A DNA stretch of 13,161 nt from Bacteroidota bacterium. GTDB taxonomy: Bacteria; Bacteroidota; Bacteroidia; NS11-12g; UBA955. The translations under genes and the position numbers were made by a program. Below the pieces are notes generated by a model. The model was not told where the DNA came from. It ran no database searches and saw nothing but the letters and a program-made list of their open reading frames with translations. Where the stretch lies: assembly GCA_947450015.1 (NCBI GenBank), contig CANFUB010000045.1, positions 1 through 13,161 of the forward strand, given 5' to 3'. Positions 5,517-12,723 of the stretch are shown piece after piece (position 1 is the first letter of the stretch; every line of letters begins with the position of its first letter).

Positions 5517-7628
5517 ATGTCACGCGATTTAAAATACACTAGAAACATAGGCATAGCAGCTCACATTGATGCGGGTAAAACCACAACTACTGAGCGTATT
5601 CTATATTATGCCGGCGTAAACCATAAAATAGGTGAGGTGCACGATGGTGCAGCAACTATGGACTGGATGGCCCAAGAACAGGAGAGAGGTATTACCATCA
5701 CTTCTGCAGCCACTACAGTTTTTTGGAAATACAGAGATAACAATTACCACATTAATATTATTGATACCCCAGGTCACGTTGACTTTACCGTTGAGGTAAA
5801 CCGTTCATTGCGTGTTTTGGATGGTCTAGTATTCCTTTTCAGTGCAGTTGATGGTGTTGAGCCACAATCTGAAACTAACTGGAGATTAGCAAATAATTAT
5901 AACGTAGCTAGAATTGGTTTCGTTAATAAAATGGACCGTTCAGGTGCCGACTTCTTAAATGTTGTTAAACAAGTAAGATCAATGTTAGGGAGCAACGCTG
6001 TGCCGCTTCAATTACCAATCGGTGCTGAAGATAACTTTACAGGTGTTGTTGATTTAATCAACTTCAGAGGAATGGTTTGGAATGAAGCCGATAAAGGTAT
6101 GACTTACGAAGTTATTCCAATTCCTGAAGACATGATTGAAGAAGCTACTGAGTGGAGAGAAAAATTACTAGAAGCTGTTTCTGATTATGACGATAGATTA
6201 ATGGAGAAATTCTTCGAAGATCCAAACTCAATTACAGAAAGAGAAATATTAGATGCTTTGAGAGCAGCTTGTTTAGATATGAAAATCGTACCAATGGTAT
6301 GTGGTTCATCATTCAAAAACAAAGGTGTTCAAACAATGCTTGACTTGGTAATGGAATTAATGCCTAGCCCAATGGATAGAAAAAGTGTGATAGGCACTAA
6401 TCCTGAAACTGGCGAAGAAGTTGAGCGTAAACCAGATTACAAAGAGCCATTCACTGCTTTAGCATTCAAAATTGCAACCGATCCTTTCGTAGGTCGTTTA
6501 GCTTTCATGAGAGCATATGCTGGTAAACTAGATGCAGGTTCTTATGTGTTAAACACTAGAAGCGGAAACAAAGAGCGTATTTCACGTATCTTCCAAATGC
6601 ATGCTAACAAACAAAATCCAATTGAATTCTTAGGTGCTGGCGATATTGGTGCAGCAGTAGGATTTAAAGATATCAAAACCGGTGATACATTGTGTGATGA
6701 AAAACACCCAATCATATTAGAGTCTATGGTATTCCCTGATCCAGTTATCGGATTAGCAATCGAGCCTAAGACACAAGCCGATATGGATAGATTAGGAATT
6801 GGTCTTGGTAAATTAGCTGAAGAGGATCCAACCTTTAAAGTTAAAACCGACGAAGAAACAGGTCAAACAATTATCTCAGGAATGGGTGAGTTACACTTGG
6901 AAATCATCGTTGATAGATTAAAAAGAGAATTCAAAGTGGAAGTTAATCAAGGTGCACCTCAAGTTGCTTACAAAGAAGCAATTAAAGGTACTGTTAAACA
7001 CAGAGAGACTTTCAAAAAGCAATCAGGTGGTAAAGGTAAATTCGCTGATATTCAGTTTGAATTAGGTCCAGCAGACGAAGAATGGGTTGGCGAAGGTTTA
7101 CAATTCGTTAATGATGTTGTAGGCGGATCGATTCCAAAAGAATTTGTACCTGCAGTTCAGAAAGGTTTTGCTCAAGCTATGAAGAATGGTGTATTAGCAG
7201 GATATGCTTTGGATAGAATGAAAGTAAGATTGTTTGATGGTTCATTCCACGCAGTTGACTCGGATTCATTGTCTTTCGAAATATGTGCTAAAACAGCCTT
7301 TAGAGAAGCCGCTCCAAAAGCGCAGCCAATCTTACTAGAACCAATCATGAAATTAGAGGTTTTAACACCTGCAGATTACATGGGTGATGTTCAAGGTGAT
7401 TTGAATAGAAGAAGAGGTATGTTAGAGGGTATTGATGAGAGAGCAGGTTCACAGGTTATTAAAGCCAAAGTGCCACTTTCAGAAATGTTCGGATACGTAA
7501 CTAGTTTACGTACCATCACATCTGGTAGAGCAACTTCAACAATGGAATTTGACCATTACGAAGAAGTACCACGTTCTATGGCAGAAGAAGTAATCAAAAG
7601 AGTAAAAGGTCAAAAAGCAAACGCATAA
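5517..7628 (+). CDS. fusA: Elongation factor G
   Basis: EF-G is the GTPase that drives translocation of tRNAs and mRNA, and with RRF splits post-termination ribosomes. The 703-residue product shows all G motifs: P-loop AHIDAGKT (15-22), switch I around RGITITSA (57-64), DTPGHVD (83-89), NKMD (137-140) and a GSSFKNKG G5 region (263-270). Domain III carries GMGELHLEI (455-463). Domain IV to V follow, with RRRGMLEGI and FGYVTSLRTITSGRA near the C-terminus. The P-loop and switch residues are intact, so it should be the canonical translocating GTPase and not a GTPase-deficient EF-G2 paralogue. It sits between rpsG and rpsJ with no tuf downstream. Its start is fixed by a good Shine-Dalgarno sequence, rare in this operon. 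Confidence 0.98.
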   Translation: MSRDLKYTRNIGIAAHIDAGKTTTTERILYYAGVNHKIGEVHDGAATMDWMAQEQERGITITSAATTVFWKYRDNNYHINIIDTPGHVDFTVEVNRSLRVLDGLVFLFSAVDGVEPQSETNWRLANNYNVARIGFVNKMDRSGADFLNVVKQVRSMLGSNAVPLQLPIGAEDNFTGVVDLINFRGMVWNEADKGMTYEVIPIPEDMIEEATEWREKLLEAVSDYDDRLMEKFFEDPNSITEREILDALRAACLDMKIVPMVCGSSFKNKGVQTMLDLVMELMPSPMDRKSVIGTNPETGEEVERKPDYKEPFTALAFKIATDPFVGRLAFMRAYAGKLDAGSYVLNTRSGNKERISRIFQMHANKQNPIEFLGAGDIGAAVGFKDIKTGDTLCDEKHPIILESMVFPDPVIGLAIEPKTQADMDRLGIGLGKLAEEDPTFKVKTDEETGQTIISGMGELHLEIIVDRLKREFKVEVNQGAPQVAYKEAIKGTVKHRETFKKQSGGKGKFADIQFELGPADEEWVGEGLQFVNDVVGGSIPKEFVPAVQKGFAQAMKNGVLAGYALDRMKVRLFDGSFHAVDSDSLSFEICAKTAFREAAPKAQPILLEPIMKLEVLTPADYMGDVQGDLNRRRGMLEGIDERAGSQVIKAKVPLSEMFGYVTSLRTITSGRATSTMEFDHYEEVPRSMAEEVIKRVKGQKANA

Positions 7629-7633
7629 ATATA

Positions 7634-7942
7634 ATGGTAACACAGAAAATAAGAATCAAGTTGCGTTCACACGATCATAATCTGATTGACAAATCAGCAG
7701 AGAAGATTGTAAAATCTGTAAAAGCTACAGGTGCCGTAGTAAGCGGTCCTATACCTTTGCCGACAAACAAAAAGATCTTCACTGTATTAAGATCGCCACA
7801 CGTAAACAAAAAAGCGAGAGAACAATTTCAATTGTGCTCATACAAACGTCTTTTAGATATTCACAGTTCAACTGCTAAAACGGTAGAAGCACTAATGAAA
7901 TTAGAACTTCCAAGTGGTGTAGATGTTGAAATTAAAGTATAA
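7634..7942 (+). CDS. rpsJ: 30S ribosomal protein S10 (NusE)
   Basis: S10 is a 30S head protein and, as NusE, a partner of NusB and NusG in transcription antitermination and transcription-translation coupling. The 102-residue product is of standard length. Family signatures are IRIKLRSHDHNLID (7-20), the conserved loop SGPIPLPTNK (37-46) and SPHVNKKAREQFQ (54-66). In E. coli this gene starts its own operon behind a long leader used for L4 autocontrol. Here only 5 nt (ATATA) separate it from the fusA stop, so it is read as part of the rpsL transcript and that leader is missing. No Shine-Dalgarno sequence precedes the ATG. rplC follows after 4 nt. Confidence 0.98.
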   Translation: MVTQKIRIKLRSHDHNLIDKSAEKIVKSVKATGAVVSGPIPLPTNKKIFTVLRSPHVNKKAREQFQLCSYKRLLDIHSSTAKTVEALMKLELPSGVDVEIKV

Positions 7943-7946
7943 CAGA

Positions 7947-8564
7947 ATGGTAGGAATAATAGGAAAAAAAATCGGAATGACAAGCATCATTGATGCTAAT
8001 GGAGCCAAAATTGCTTGCACAGTAATTCAGGCTGAACCTAATGTTATCTCTCAGATTAAAACTGAAGAGAAAGAAGGTTATAATGCACTTCAAATTTCTG
8101 CTATAGAAGTTAACGAAAAGCATTCAAATGCACCAGCAATCGGGCATTTTGCGAAAGCTAACTCTAAACCAATGTACTATTCACACGAATTCAGAGTGGA
8201 TACAGTTTCAGGTACAATTGGCGATATCGTAGAGGTTACTATTTTTGGTGAAGGTGATTTCGTAGATATCATCGGAACTACAAAAGGTAAAGGTTTCCAA
8301 GGTGTTGTTAGAAGACATGGTTTTGCGGGTGTTGGTCCTTCAACACACGGTCAGCATGACAGAAAAAGAGCGCCAGGTTCTGTGGGTTCATCATCATATC
8401 CTTCAAAAGTATTTAAAGGTTTGAGAATGGCTGGTAGAATGGGTGGCAAAAGAATGAAGAGCATCAATTCAAAAATTTTAAAAGTGGTTCCTGAACACAA
8501 TCTTTTAATCGTAAAAGGTTCTGTAAGTGGTCACAATGGAGCAATAGTAGTTATAGAAAAATAA
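7947..8564 (+). CDS. rplC: 50S ribosomal protein L3
   Basis: L3 is an early 50S assembly protein whose long loop reaches the peptidyl transferase centre. Starting at ATG 7947 gives 205 residues beginning MVGIIGKKIGMT, the family start. An in-frame ATG at 7923 would add eight residues encoded inside rpsJ, and I rejected it. The signature GTTKGKGFQGVVRRHGF (110-126) and the tip segment HGQHDRKRAPGSVGSSSYPSKVFKG (about 134-158) are clear. The loop has serines where E. coli L3 has the glutamine methylated by PrmB, so that modification is unlikely here; this looks like a normal phylum variant. Spacer to rpsJ is 4 nt and to rplD 2 nt. Confidence 0.97.
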   Translation: MVGIIGKKIGMTSIIDANGAKIACTVIQAEPNVISQIKTEEKEGYNALQISAIEVNEKHSNAPAIGHFAKANSKPMYYSHEFRVDTVSGTIGDIVEVTIFGEGDFVDIIGTTKGKGFQGVVRRHGFAGVGPSTHGQHDRKRAPGSVGSSSYPSKVFKGLRMAGRMGGKRMKSINSKILKVVPEHNLLIVKGSVSGHNGAIVVIEK

Positions 8565-8566
8565 AA

Positions 8567-9193
8567 ATGGAAATCAAAGTACTTTCTACCAACGGCAGCG
8601 AAACAGGCAAAACAGTTAGTTTACCATCAGAGATTTTTGGTGTTACTCCGAATGATCATGCTATTTATTTAGACGTTAAGCAATACTTAGCGAATCAAAG
8701 ACAGGGTAATCACAAAACAAAAGTTAAAGCTGAGGTTAATTACAGTACCCGCAAAATTAAAAAGCAAAAAGGTACTGGTGGAGCGCGTGCAGGTAGTATA
8801 AAATCAGGTGTGTTTGTAGGTGGCGGTAGAATTCATGGTCCACAACCAAGAGATTACAGTTTCAAGTTAAACAAGAAACTTAAAAGAGTGGCCCGTGCTT
8901 CTGCATTATCTTACAAAGCATCAACCAACAAAATCATAGCTTTAGAAAGCTTGACTTTTGACAAACCAAGCACAAAATTGTTCATCGAATTGATGAATAA
9001 TTTGAAAGTGAATAACGAACGTGTATTAGTAGTAACGCCAGATAACAATACCAATGTGTATTTAAGCGGCAGAAACTTACAAAAAGCGAAAACACTTCCA
9101 GCAGCTGAATTAAACACCTACCAAATATTAAAAGCTAAAACTTTAGTATTAGTAGACGGATCCATTGAAGCGATAAAACAAACATTGAATTAA
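8567..9193 (+). CDS. rplD: 50S ribosomal protein L4
   Basis: L4 binds 23S rRNA domain I, and its long loop helps form the exit-tunnel constriction with L22. The product has 208 residues. The extended loop (about 45-100) holds KQKGTGGARAG (66-76) and the conserved GPQPRDYSFKLNKK (91-104). The C-terminal globular part ends with a short hydrophobic strand TLVLVDGSIEAI. In E. coli L4 also represses the S10 operon through a leader upstream of rpsJ. No such leader exists in this window, so this type of autocontrol would need another target. The 2-nt spacer from rplC suggests coupled translation. No Shine-Dalgarno sequence is seen. Confidence 0.97.
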   Translation: MEIKVLSTNGSETGKTVSLPSEIFGVTPNDHAIYLDVKQYLANQRQGNHKTKVKAEVNYSTRKIKKQKGTGGARAGSIKSGVFVGGGRIHGPQPRDYSFKLNKKLKRVARASALSYKASTNKIIALESLTFDKPSTKLFIELMNNLKVNNERVLVVTPDNNTNVYLSGRNLQKAKTLPAAELNTYQILKAKTLVLVDGSIEAIKQTLN

Positions 9194-9197
9194 GCGT

Positions 9198-9485
9198 ATG
9201 TCAGTATTAATAAAACCATTAATCACCGAAAAGTTAACCATGTTAACTGATAAAAGAAAGCAGTACGGTTTCGTATGCCAAAGATCAGCAACAAGGTTAG
9301 AAATTAAATCTGAAATTGAAAAGGTTTATGGTGTGGAAGTGGAATGGATAAACACCATGGTAACAGCTCCAAAACGTAAGAGAAACAGACGTACAGGACA
9401 AACCACAGGTAGAACAAACATTTATAAGAAAGCAATTTGTAAATTGAAAGAAGGTCAAGCAATTGACTTCTACGAAAATATTTAA
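9198..9485 (+). CDS. rplW: 50S ribosomal protein L23
   Basis: L23 lies at the polypeptide exit and is a docking site for trigger factor and SRP. The 95-residue product has the family opening IKPLITEKLTML (5-16). It is followed by RLEIKSEIEKVYGVEVEWINTM (about 33-54), and then a basic loop (KRKRNRRTGQTTGRTN) that contacts 23S rRNA. The C-terminus KLKEGQAIDFYENI is the usual final strand. Length is close to the family norm. It lies between rplD (4-nt spacer) and rplB (5-nt spacer) in the standard S10-cluster order. The start ATG 9198 is the only sensible choice; the upstream bases GCGT give no ribosome binding site. Confidence 0.97.
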   Translation: MSVLIKPLITEKLTMLTDKRKQYGFVCQRSATRLEIKSEIEKVYGVEVEWINTMVTAPKRKRNRRTGQTTGRTNIYKKAICKLKEGQAIDFYENI

Positions 9486-9490
9486 AGAAA

Positions 9491-10327
9491 ATGCCAGTTA
9501 AAAGACTTAGACCGATAACCCCCGGCACTCGTTTCAGAGTAGCTAATACATATGCAGAGCTTACTGCGTCAAAACCTGAAAAGAGTTTGACAGAAGCTTT
9601 AAGCAAATCTGGTGGAAGAAATAACCAGGGTAAAATGACCATGCGCTATATTGGTGGTGGCCACAAGAGAAAATACAGAATTGTAGATTTTCGCAGAGAT
9701 AAAGCAGGTGTAGCAGCTGAGGTAAAAACTGTAGAATACGATCCAAATCGTTCTGCATTTATCTCTCTGGTAGAGTATGCTGATGGCGAAAAACGTTACA
9801 TCATTTGTCCTAACGGATTAAAAGTTGGAACGAAAATCAATTCAGGTTCAGGTGCTACTCCAGATTTGGGTAACACTTTACCACTTGCAGAAATCCCTTT
9901 GGGTTCTATCATTCACAACATCGAAATGGCGCCAGGCCAAGGTGGAAAAATCTGCAGAAGTGCTGGTTCTTACGCTCAACTTGCCGCAAGAGATGGTAAA
10001 TATGTGGTAGTAAAATTACCAAGTGGTGAAACTAGAATGATTCTAGGTACATGTTCAGCAACCATCGGTTCTGTATCAAATCCTGACCATAGCCTTGAAG
10101 TAAAAGGTAAAGCAGGTAGAAGCAGATGGTTAGGAAGACGCCCACGTACCCGTCCAGCAGCGATGAACCCTGTCGATCACCCAATGGGTGGTGGTGAAGG
10201 TCGTTCAAAAGGCGGACAACCAAGATCTCGTAACGGTATCTATTCTCAAGGTCAAAAAACCAGAGATACCAACAAGAGCTCGAATAAATTAATCATAGAA
10301 CGTAGAAAAGGTATAAGAAATAAATAA
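9491..10327 (+). CDS. rplB: 50S ribosomal protein L2
   Basis: L2 is one of the most conserved 50S proteins, needed for subunit joining and for the peptidyl transferase region. The 278-residue product has the central RNA-binding part (MRYIGGGHKRKYRIVDFRRDK, about 51-71) and the signature AMNPVDHPMGGGEG (224-237). The conserved D229-H230 pair is intact. The residue two positions later is M instead of the histidine found in E. coli, which I believe is usual in Bacteroidota. The C-terminal tail is basic (RRKGIRNK). Its TAA stop shares one base with the rpsS ATG (TAATG), implying translational coupling. Confidence 0.98.
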   Translation: MPVKRLRPITPGTRFRVANTYAELTASKPEKSLTEALSKSGGRNNQGKMTMRYIGGGHKRKYRIVDFRRDKAGVAAEVKTVEYDPNRSAFISLVEYADGEKRYIICPNGLKVGTKINSGSGATPDLGNTLPLAEIPLGSIIHNIEMAPGQGGKICRSAGSYAQLAARDGKYVVVKLPSGETRMILGTCSATIGSVSNPDHSLEVKGKAGRSRWLGRRPRTRPAAMNPVDHPMGGGEGRSKGGQPRSRNGIYSQGQKTRDTNKSSNKLIIERRKGIRNK

Positions 10328-10593
10328 TGGCTAGATCACTAAAAAAAGGTCCCTTTATAGAATGGAAACTTGACGCAAAAGTTGCCACTATGAACGAAAC
10401 TAAAAAGAAGTCGGTAATCAAAACCTGGAGCAGAAAATCAATGATCGCACCAGATTTTGTTGGACACACATTCGCTGTCCACAACGGAAATAAGTTCATC
10501 CCTGTTTATGTAACTGAAAACATGGTAGGTCATAAATTAGGTGAATTTGCTCCAACTAGAACATTCAAAGGACACGGAGGAAATAGTAAATAA
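10327..10593 (+). CDS. rpsS: 30S ribosomal protein S19
   Basis: S19 is a 30S head protein near the A-site finger and bridge B1a; it forms a dimer-like contact with S13. The 88-residue product begins MARSLKKGPFIEWKL and shows the conserved TWSRKSMIAPDFVGHTFAVHNG block (34-55) and GHKLGEFAPTRTF. The C-terminus KGHGGNSK is of normal length. The ATG overlaps the rplB stop by one base (TAATG), the only overlap within the operon. A GGAGG at 10576-10580 near its end codes for the final glycines and is too far from the rplV start (17 nt) to be a regular ribosome binding site. Confidence 0.98.
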   Translation: MARSLKKGPFIEWKLDAKVATMNETKKKSVIKTWSRKSMIAPDFVGHTFAVHNGNKFIPVYVTENMVGHKLGEFAPTRTFKGHGGNSK

Positions 10594-10597
10594 TAGT

Positions 10598-10972
10598 ATG
10601 GAAGCAGTAGCAATATTAAGAAATTGTCCCCTATCACCTCAGAAAATGAGATTGGTAGTTGATCAGATACGTGGTCAGAAAGTAGAGAATGCTTTAAACA
10701 TTCTTCAATTCAACCAACGTAAATATTACGCAGGATATGTTGAGAAACTATTAAAGTCTGCGATCAGCAACTGGGAACAAAAGAATAACGGAAGCAAAGC
10801 AGATGAGAATAACTTAGTTGTATCATCAGTATTTGTAGACGGTGCTTTTGTAGCAAAAAGAATGAGAACAGCTCCACAAGGCCGTGCTTATAGAATCAGA
10901 AAACGCTACAACCACATCACTATTAAAGTGGATAGTATTAACAATAAAGAAACACAATTAGCTGAAGCATAA
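10598..10972 (+). CDS. rplV: 50S ribosomal protein L22
   Basis: L22 contributes a beta-hairpin to the exit-tunnel constriction and is a known macrolide-resistance locus. With the start at ATG 10598 the product has 124 residues and begins MEAVAILRNCPLSPQKMRLVVD, aligning with the family. The open frame extends upstream to an ATG at 10541 inside rpsS, but those 19 residues are not L22-like. The tunnel hairpin is AKRMRTAPQGRAYRIRKRYNH (about 86-106) with no insertion or deletion evident. The protein is somewhat longer than the E. coli 110 residues. Part of this is a loop around NNGSKADENN (63-72) and part a short C-terminal extension (NNKETQLAEA). It lies 4 nt after rpsS and 3 nt before rpsC. 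Confidence 0.97.
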   Translation: MEAVAILRNCPLSPQKMRLVVDQIRGQKVENALNILQFNQRKYYAGYVEKLLKSAISNWEQKNNGSKADENNLVVSSVFVDGAFVAKRMRTAPQGRAYRIRKRYNHITIKVDSINNKETQLAEA

Positions 10973-10975
10973 TTA

Positions 10976-11788
10976 ATGGGACAAAAAATAAATCCGATAG
11001 CGCTTAGACTTGGTATCATCAGAGGATGGGAAAGTAATTGGTATGGTGGAAAGAATTTCGCTGATAAATTAGTAGAAGACGAAAAAATCCGTAAATACTT
11101 ATTCGTTAGAATACCACGTGGTGGCATGTCTAAAATAGTAATCGAAAGAACTATTAAACGTATCATCATCACCATTCACACTGCAAAACCAGGTATCGTA
11201 ATAGGTAAAGGTGGTGCTGAAGTTGATAAAATCAAAGAAGAGATTAAGAAGATCACTAAGAAAGATGTTCAAATCAATATCTTCGAAATAAAAAGACCTG
11301 AGTTAGATGCCAAATTGGTTGCAGAAACCATTTGCCAACAAATCGAAGGTCGTGTAAGCTACAAAAGAGCTACTAAACAAGCCTTAGCAAATACCATGAG
11401 AATGGGTGCTGCAGGTATTAAAGTAAGTATCTCTGGTAGATTAAACGGAGCAGAGATTGCACGTGCTGAGAAATACAAAGAAGGAAGAACACCTTTACAC
11501 ACATTGCGTTCTGATATTGATTATGCATTAGGTGAAGCTTTAACTGTATATGGTAAAATTGGTGTTAAGGTATGGATTTGCAGAGGTGAGATTTACGGTA
11601 AACGTGATCTTTCATTAAATGCTGGTTCAGACAGAGGCCCAAGACCAGAAGGTGGAAACGATAGAGGTCCAGACAGAAGAGGCGGTAACCGTGGCGGTAA
11701 CGATAGAAGAAGAAGCGGTGGTCCAGGTGGCGACAGAAGAGATAATAACGGCCCAAGAAGTGGTGGTAACGATAGAAGAAATAAATAA
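10976..11788 (+). CDS. rpsC: 30S ribosomal protein S3 with a Gly/Arg-rich tail
   Basis: S3 lies at the mRNA entry channel on the solvent side of the 30S head and with S4 and S5 forms the ribosomal helicase. Residues 1-210 are a standard S3: MGQKINPIALRLGI start, a KH domain with IGKGG (76-80), and the C-terminal domain with MGAAGIKVSISGRLNGAEIARAE (about 143-165) and VKVWICRGEIYG. From residue 211 to 270 there is a low-complexity tail almost entirely of G, R, N, D, P and S, with GGNDR three times (226-230, 240-244, 263-267) and related GGDRR/GPDRR units. E. coli S3 has 233 residues, so this one is about 37 longer. The tail is predicted to be disordered and RNA-binding; its role is unknown. 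rplV is 3 nt upstream. Confidence 0.97.
   Translation: MGQKINPIALRLGIIRGWESNWYGGKNFADKLVEDEKIRKYLFVRIPRGGMSKIVIERTIKRIIITIHTAKPGIVIGKGGAEVDKIKEEIKKITKKDVQINIFEIKRPELDAKLVAETICQQIEGRVSYKRATKQALANTMRMGAAGIKVSISGRLNGAEIARAEKYKEGRTPLHTLRSDIDYALGEALTVYGKIGVKVWICRGEIYGKRDLSLNAGSDRGPRPEGGNDRGPDRRGGNRGGNDRRRSGGPGGDRRDNNGPRSGGNDRRNK
11696..11780 (+). repeat. Direct repeat in the S3 tail coding region
   Basis: The 16-mer GGTAACGATAGAAGAA occurs exactly at 11696-11711 and 11765-11780, 69 nt (23 codons) apart and in the same frame. A third diverged copy lies near 11652-11666. The repeats encode GNDRR-type units and suggest growth of the tail by in-frame duplication. Confidence 0.6.
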
Positions 11789-11790
11789 TT

Positions 11791-11796
11791 AGGAGA
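11791..11796 (+). promoter_or_regulatory. Shine-Dalgarno sequence before rplP
   Basis: AGGAGA (11791-11796) lies 7 nt before the rplP ATG at 11804, in the longest spacer of the operon (15 nt). With the fusA site it is one of only two properly spaced Shine-Dalgarno sequences in the ribosomal operon. Confidence 0.7.
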
Positions 11797-11803
11797 AATT
11801 GAC

Positions 11804-12223
11804 ATGTTAAGTCCAAAAAGAACCAAATTCAGAAAGCAACATAAAGGAAGAGTTAAGGGATTAGCTACTAGAGGGCATCGCCTTAGTTTCGGTACTTTCG
11901 GTTTAAAAAGTATGGAAGCATCCTGGATAACAGCCAGACAAATAGAAGCTGCGAGGGTAGCTTTGACCAGATTCATGAAAAGAGAAGGTCAAGTTTGGAT
12001 CCGTATATTCCCTGATAAACCAATCACTAAGAAGCCTGCAGAGGTACGTATGGGTAAAGGTAAAGGAGCTCCTGAATATTGGGTAGCGATCGTAAAACCA
12101 GGCACCATTATGTTCGAAGTAACAGGTGTATCTTTAGCAATTGCCGAAGAGGGTATGGCGCTAGCAGCACAAAAATTACCAGTAGCAACTAAATTTGTAG
12201 TTAAACCTGATTATACAGAATAA
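11804..12223 (+). CDS. rplP: 50S ribosomal protein L16
   Basis: L16 is a late-assembling 50S protein at the A-site tRNA elbow. The 139-residue product begins MLSPKRTKFRKQHKGR and contains GTFGLKSMEASWITARQIEAARVALTRFMKR (about 30-60), then VWIRIFPDKPITKKP and VRMGKGKGAPEYWVA, all near-invariant in the family. R82 corresponds to the arginine hydroxylated by a JmjC-type oxygenase in some bacteria; whether that happens here is not visible. The length is normal. The 15-nt spacer from rpsC is the longest in the operon and carries AGGAGA. This suggests its translation is started more independently than that of its neighbours. rpmC follows after 2 nt. Confidence 0.98.
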   Translation: MLSPKRTKFRKQHKGRVKGLATRGHRLSFGTFGLKSMEASWITARQIEAARVALTRFMKREGQVWIRIFPDKPITKKPAEVRMGKGKGAPEYWVAIVKPGTIMFEVTGVSLAIAEEGMALAAQKLPVATKFVVKPDYTE

Positions 12224-12225
12224 AT

Positions 12226-12459
12226 ATGAAAGCCAGGGAAATAAAAGATCTTCCAACTAAAGAATTGGTTGAAAGATACAAAGAAGAAAAATTGAGACTT
12301 ACAAAAGTTAAGTTCAATAATGCGGTTTCTAAAATAGAACAACCACATAAAATTGCGGAATCACGTAAAGTAGTAGCAAGATTGCTTACCGAAATGAATT
12401 CTCGTAGAATTGATAACGAATTAAAAGCAGCTGAAAAAAGCGTAAATAGCGAAAATTAA
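12226..12459 (+). CDS. rpmC: 50S ribosomal protein L29
   Basis: L29 is a small helical protein next to L23 at the tunnel exit. The 77-residue product starts MKAREIKDLPTKELVERYKEEKLRL. It has the family's two-helix pattern, with the second helix around PHKIAESRKVVARLLTEMNSR. It is a little longer than the typical 63-70 residues through an acidic/basic C-terminal extension (ELKAAEKSVNSEN). Conservation is naturally low in L29, but position between rplP (2 nt) and rpsQ (2 nt) and the KARE-I-DL start make the call safe. Confidence 0.95.
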   Translation: MKAREIKDLPTKELVERYKEEKLRLTKVKFNNAVSKIEQPHKIAESRKVVARLLTEMNSRRIDNELKAAEKSVNSEN

Positions 12460-12461
12460 AA

Positions 12462-12722
12462 ATGGAATTAACCAGAAACGCAAGAAAAGAAATCATTGGT
12501 CGTGTTAGTAGCAGTGCTATGAACAAGTCGATAGTTGTAGAATTAGAGACGAAAGTAAAACACCCGAAATATGGTAAGTATTTCAAAAAGACCAAAAAGT
12601 TTTATGCTCATGATGAAAAGAATGAGTGTAACCAAAATGATATTGTAAAGATTATGGAAACAAGACCATTAAGCAAATTGAAATGCTGGAGACTTGTAGA
12701 AATTATAGAAAAAGCAAAATAA
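12462..12722 (+). CDS. rpsQ: 30S ribosomal protein S17
   Basis: S17 is a primary binding protein of the 16S rRNA 5' domain with an OB fold. The 86-residue product begins MELTRNARKEIIGRVSSSAMNKSIVV. It contains the conserved KHPKYGKYFKKTKKFYAHDE block (33-52) and ends ETRPLSKLKCWRLVEIIEKAK, where RPLSK--WRLV is the family signature. The length is normal. It lies 2 nt after rpmC and 1 nt before rplN, with no ribosome binding site, which suggests re-initiation by ribosomes finishing the upstream gene. Confidence 0.97.
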   Translation: MELTRNARKEIIGRVSSSAMNKSIVVELETKVKHPKYGKYFKKTKKFYAHDEKNECNQNDIVKIMETRPLSKLKCWRLVEIIEKAK

Positions 12723-12723
12723 A

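Noticed and set aside
7752..7759. TACCTTTG inside rpsJ as an internal promoter
   Set aside because: It matches TAnnTTTG, but no -33 TTTG/TTG lies 19-21 nt upstream, and several chance matches are expected in this length of AT-rich DNA.
7923..7946. Upstream ATG giving L3 eight more residues
   Set aside because: The extra codons lie inside the end of rpsJ and are not L3-like; MVGIIGKKIG at 7947 is the family start.
10576..10580. GGAGG before rplV as a Shine-Dalgarno site
   Set aside because: It encodes conserved glycines of S19 and is 17 nt from the ATG, too far for normal use.
10541..10597. Upstream ATG giving L22 nineteen more residues
   Set aside because: This stretch is the out-of-frame end of rpsS; homology begins at MEAVAILRNCPLSP (10598).
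11593..11976. Long minus-strand open frame opposite the rpsC tail and rplP
   Set aside because: Its leucine/proline-rich product is the antisense shadow of the Gly/Arg repeat and the conserved rplP sequence; no start signal is present.
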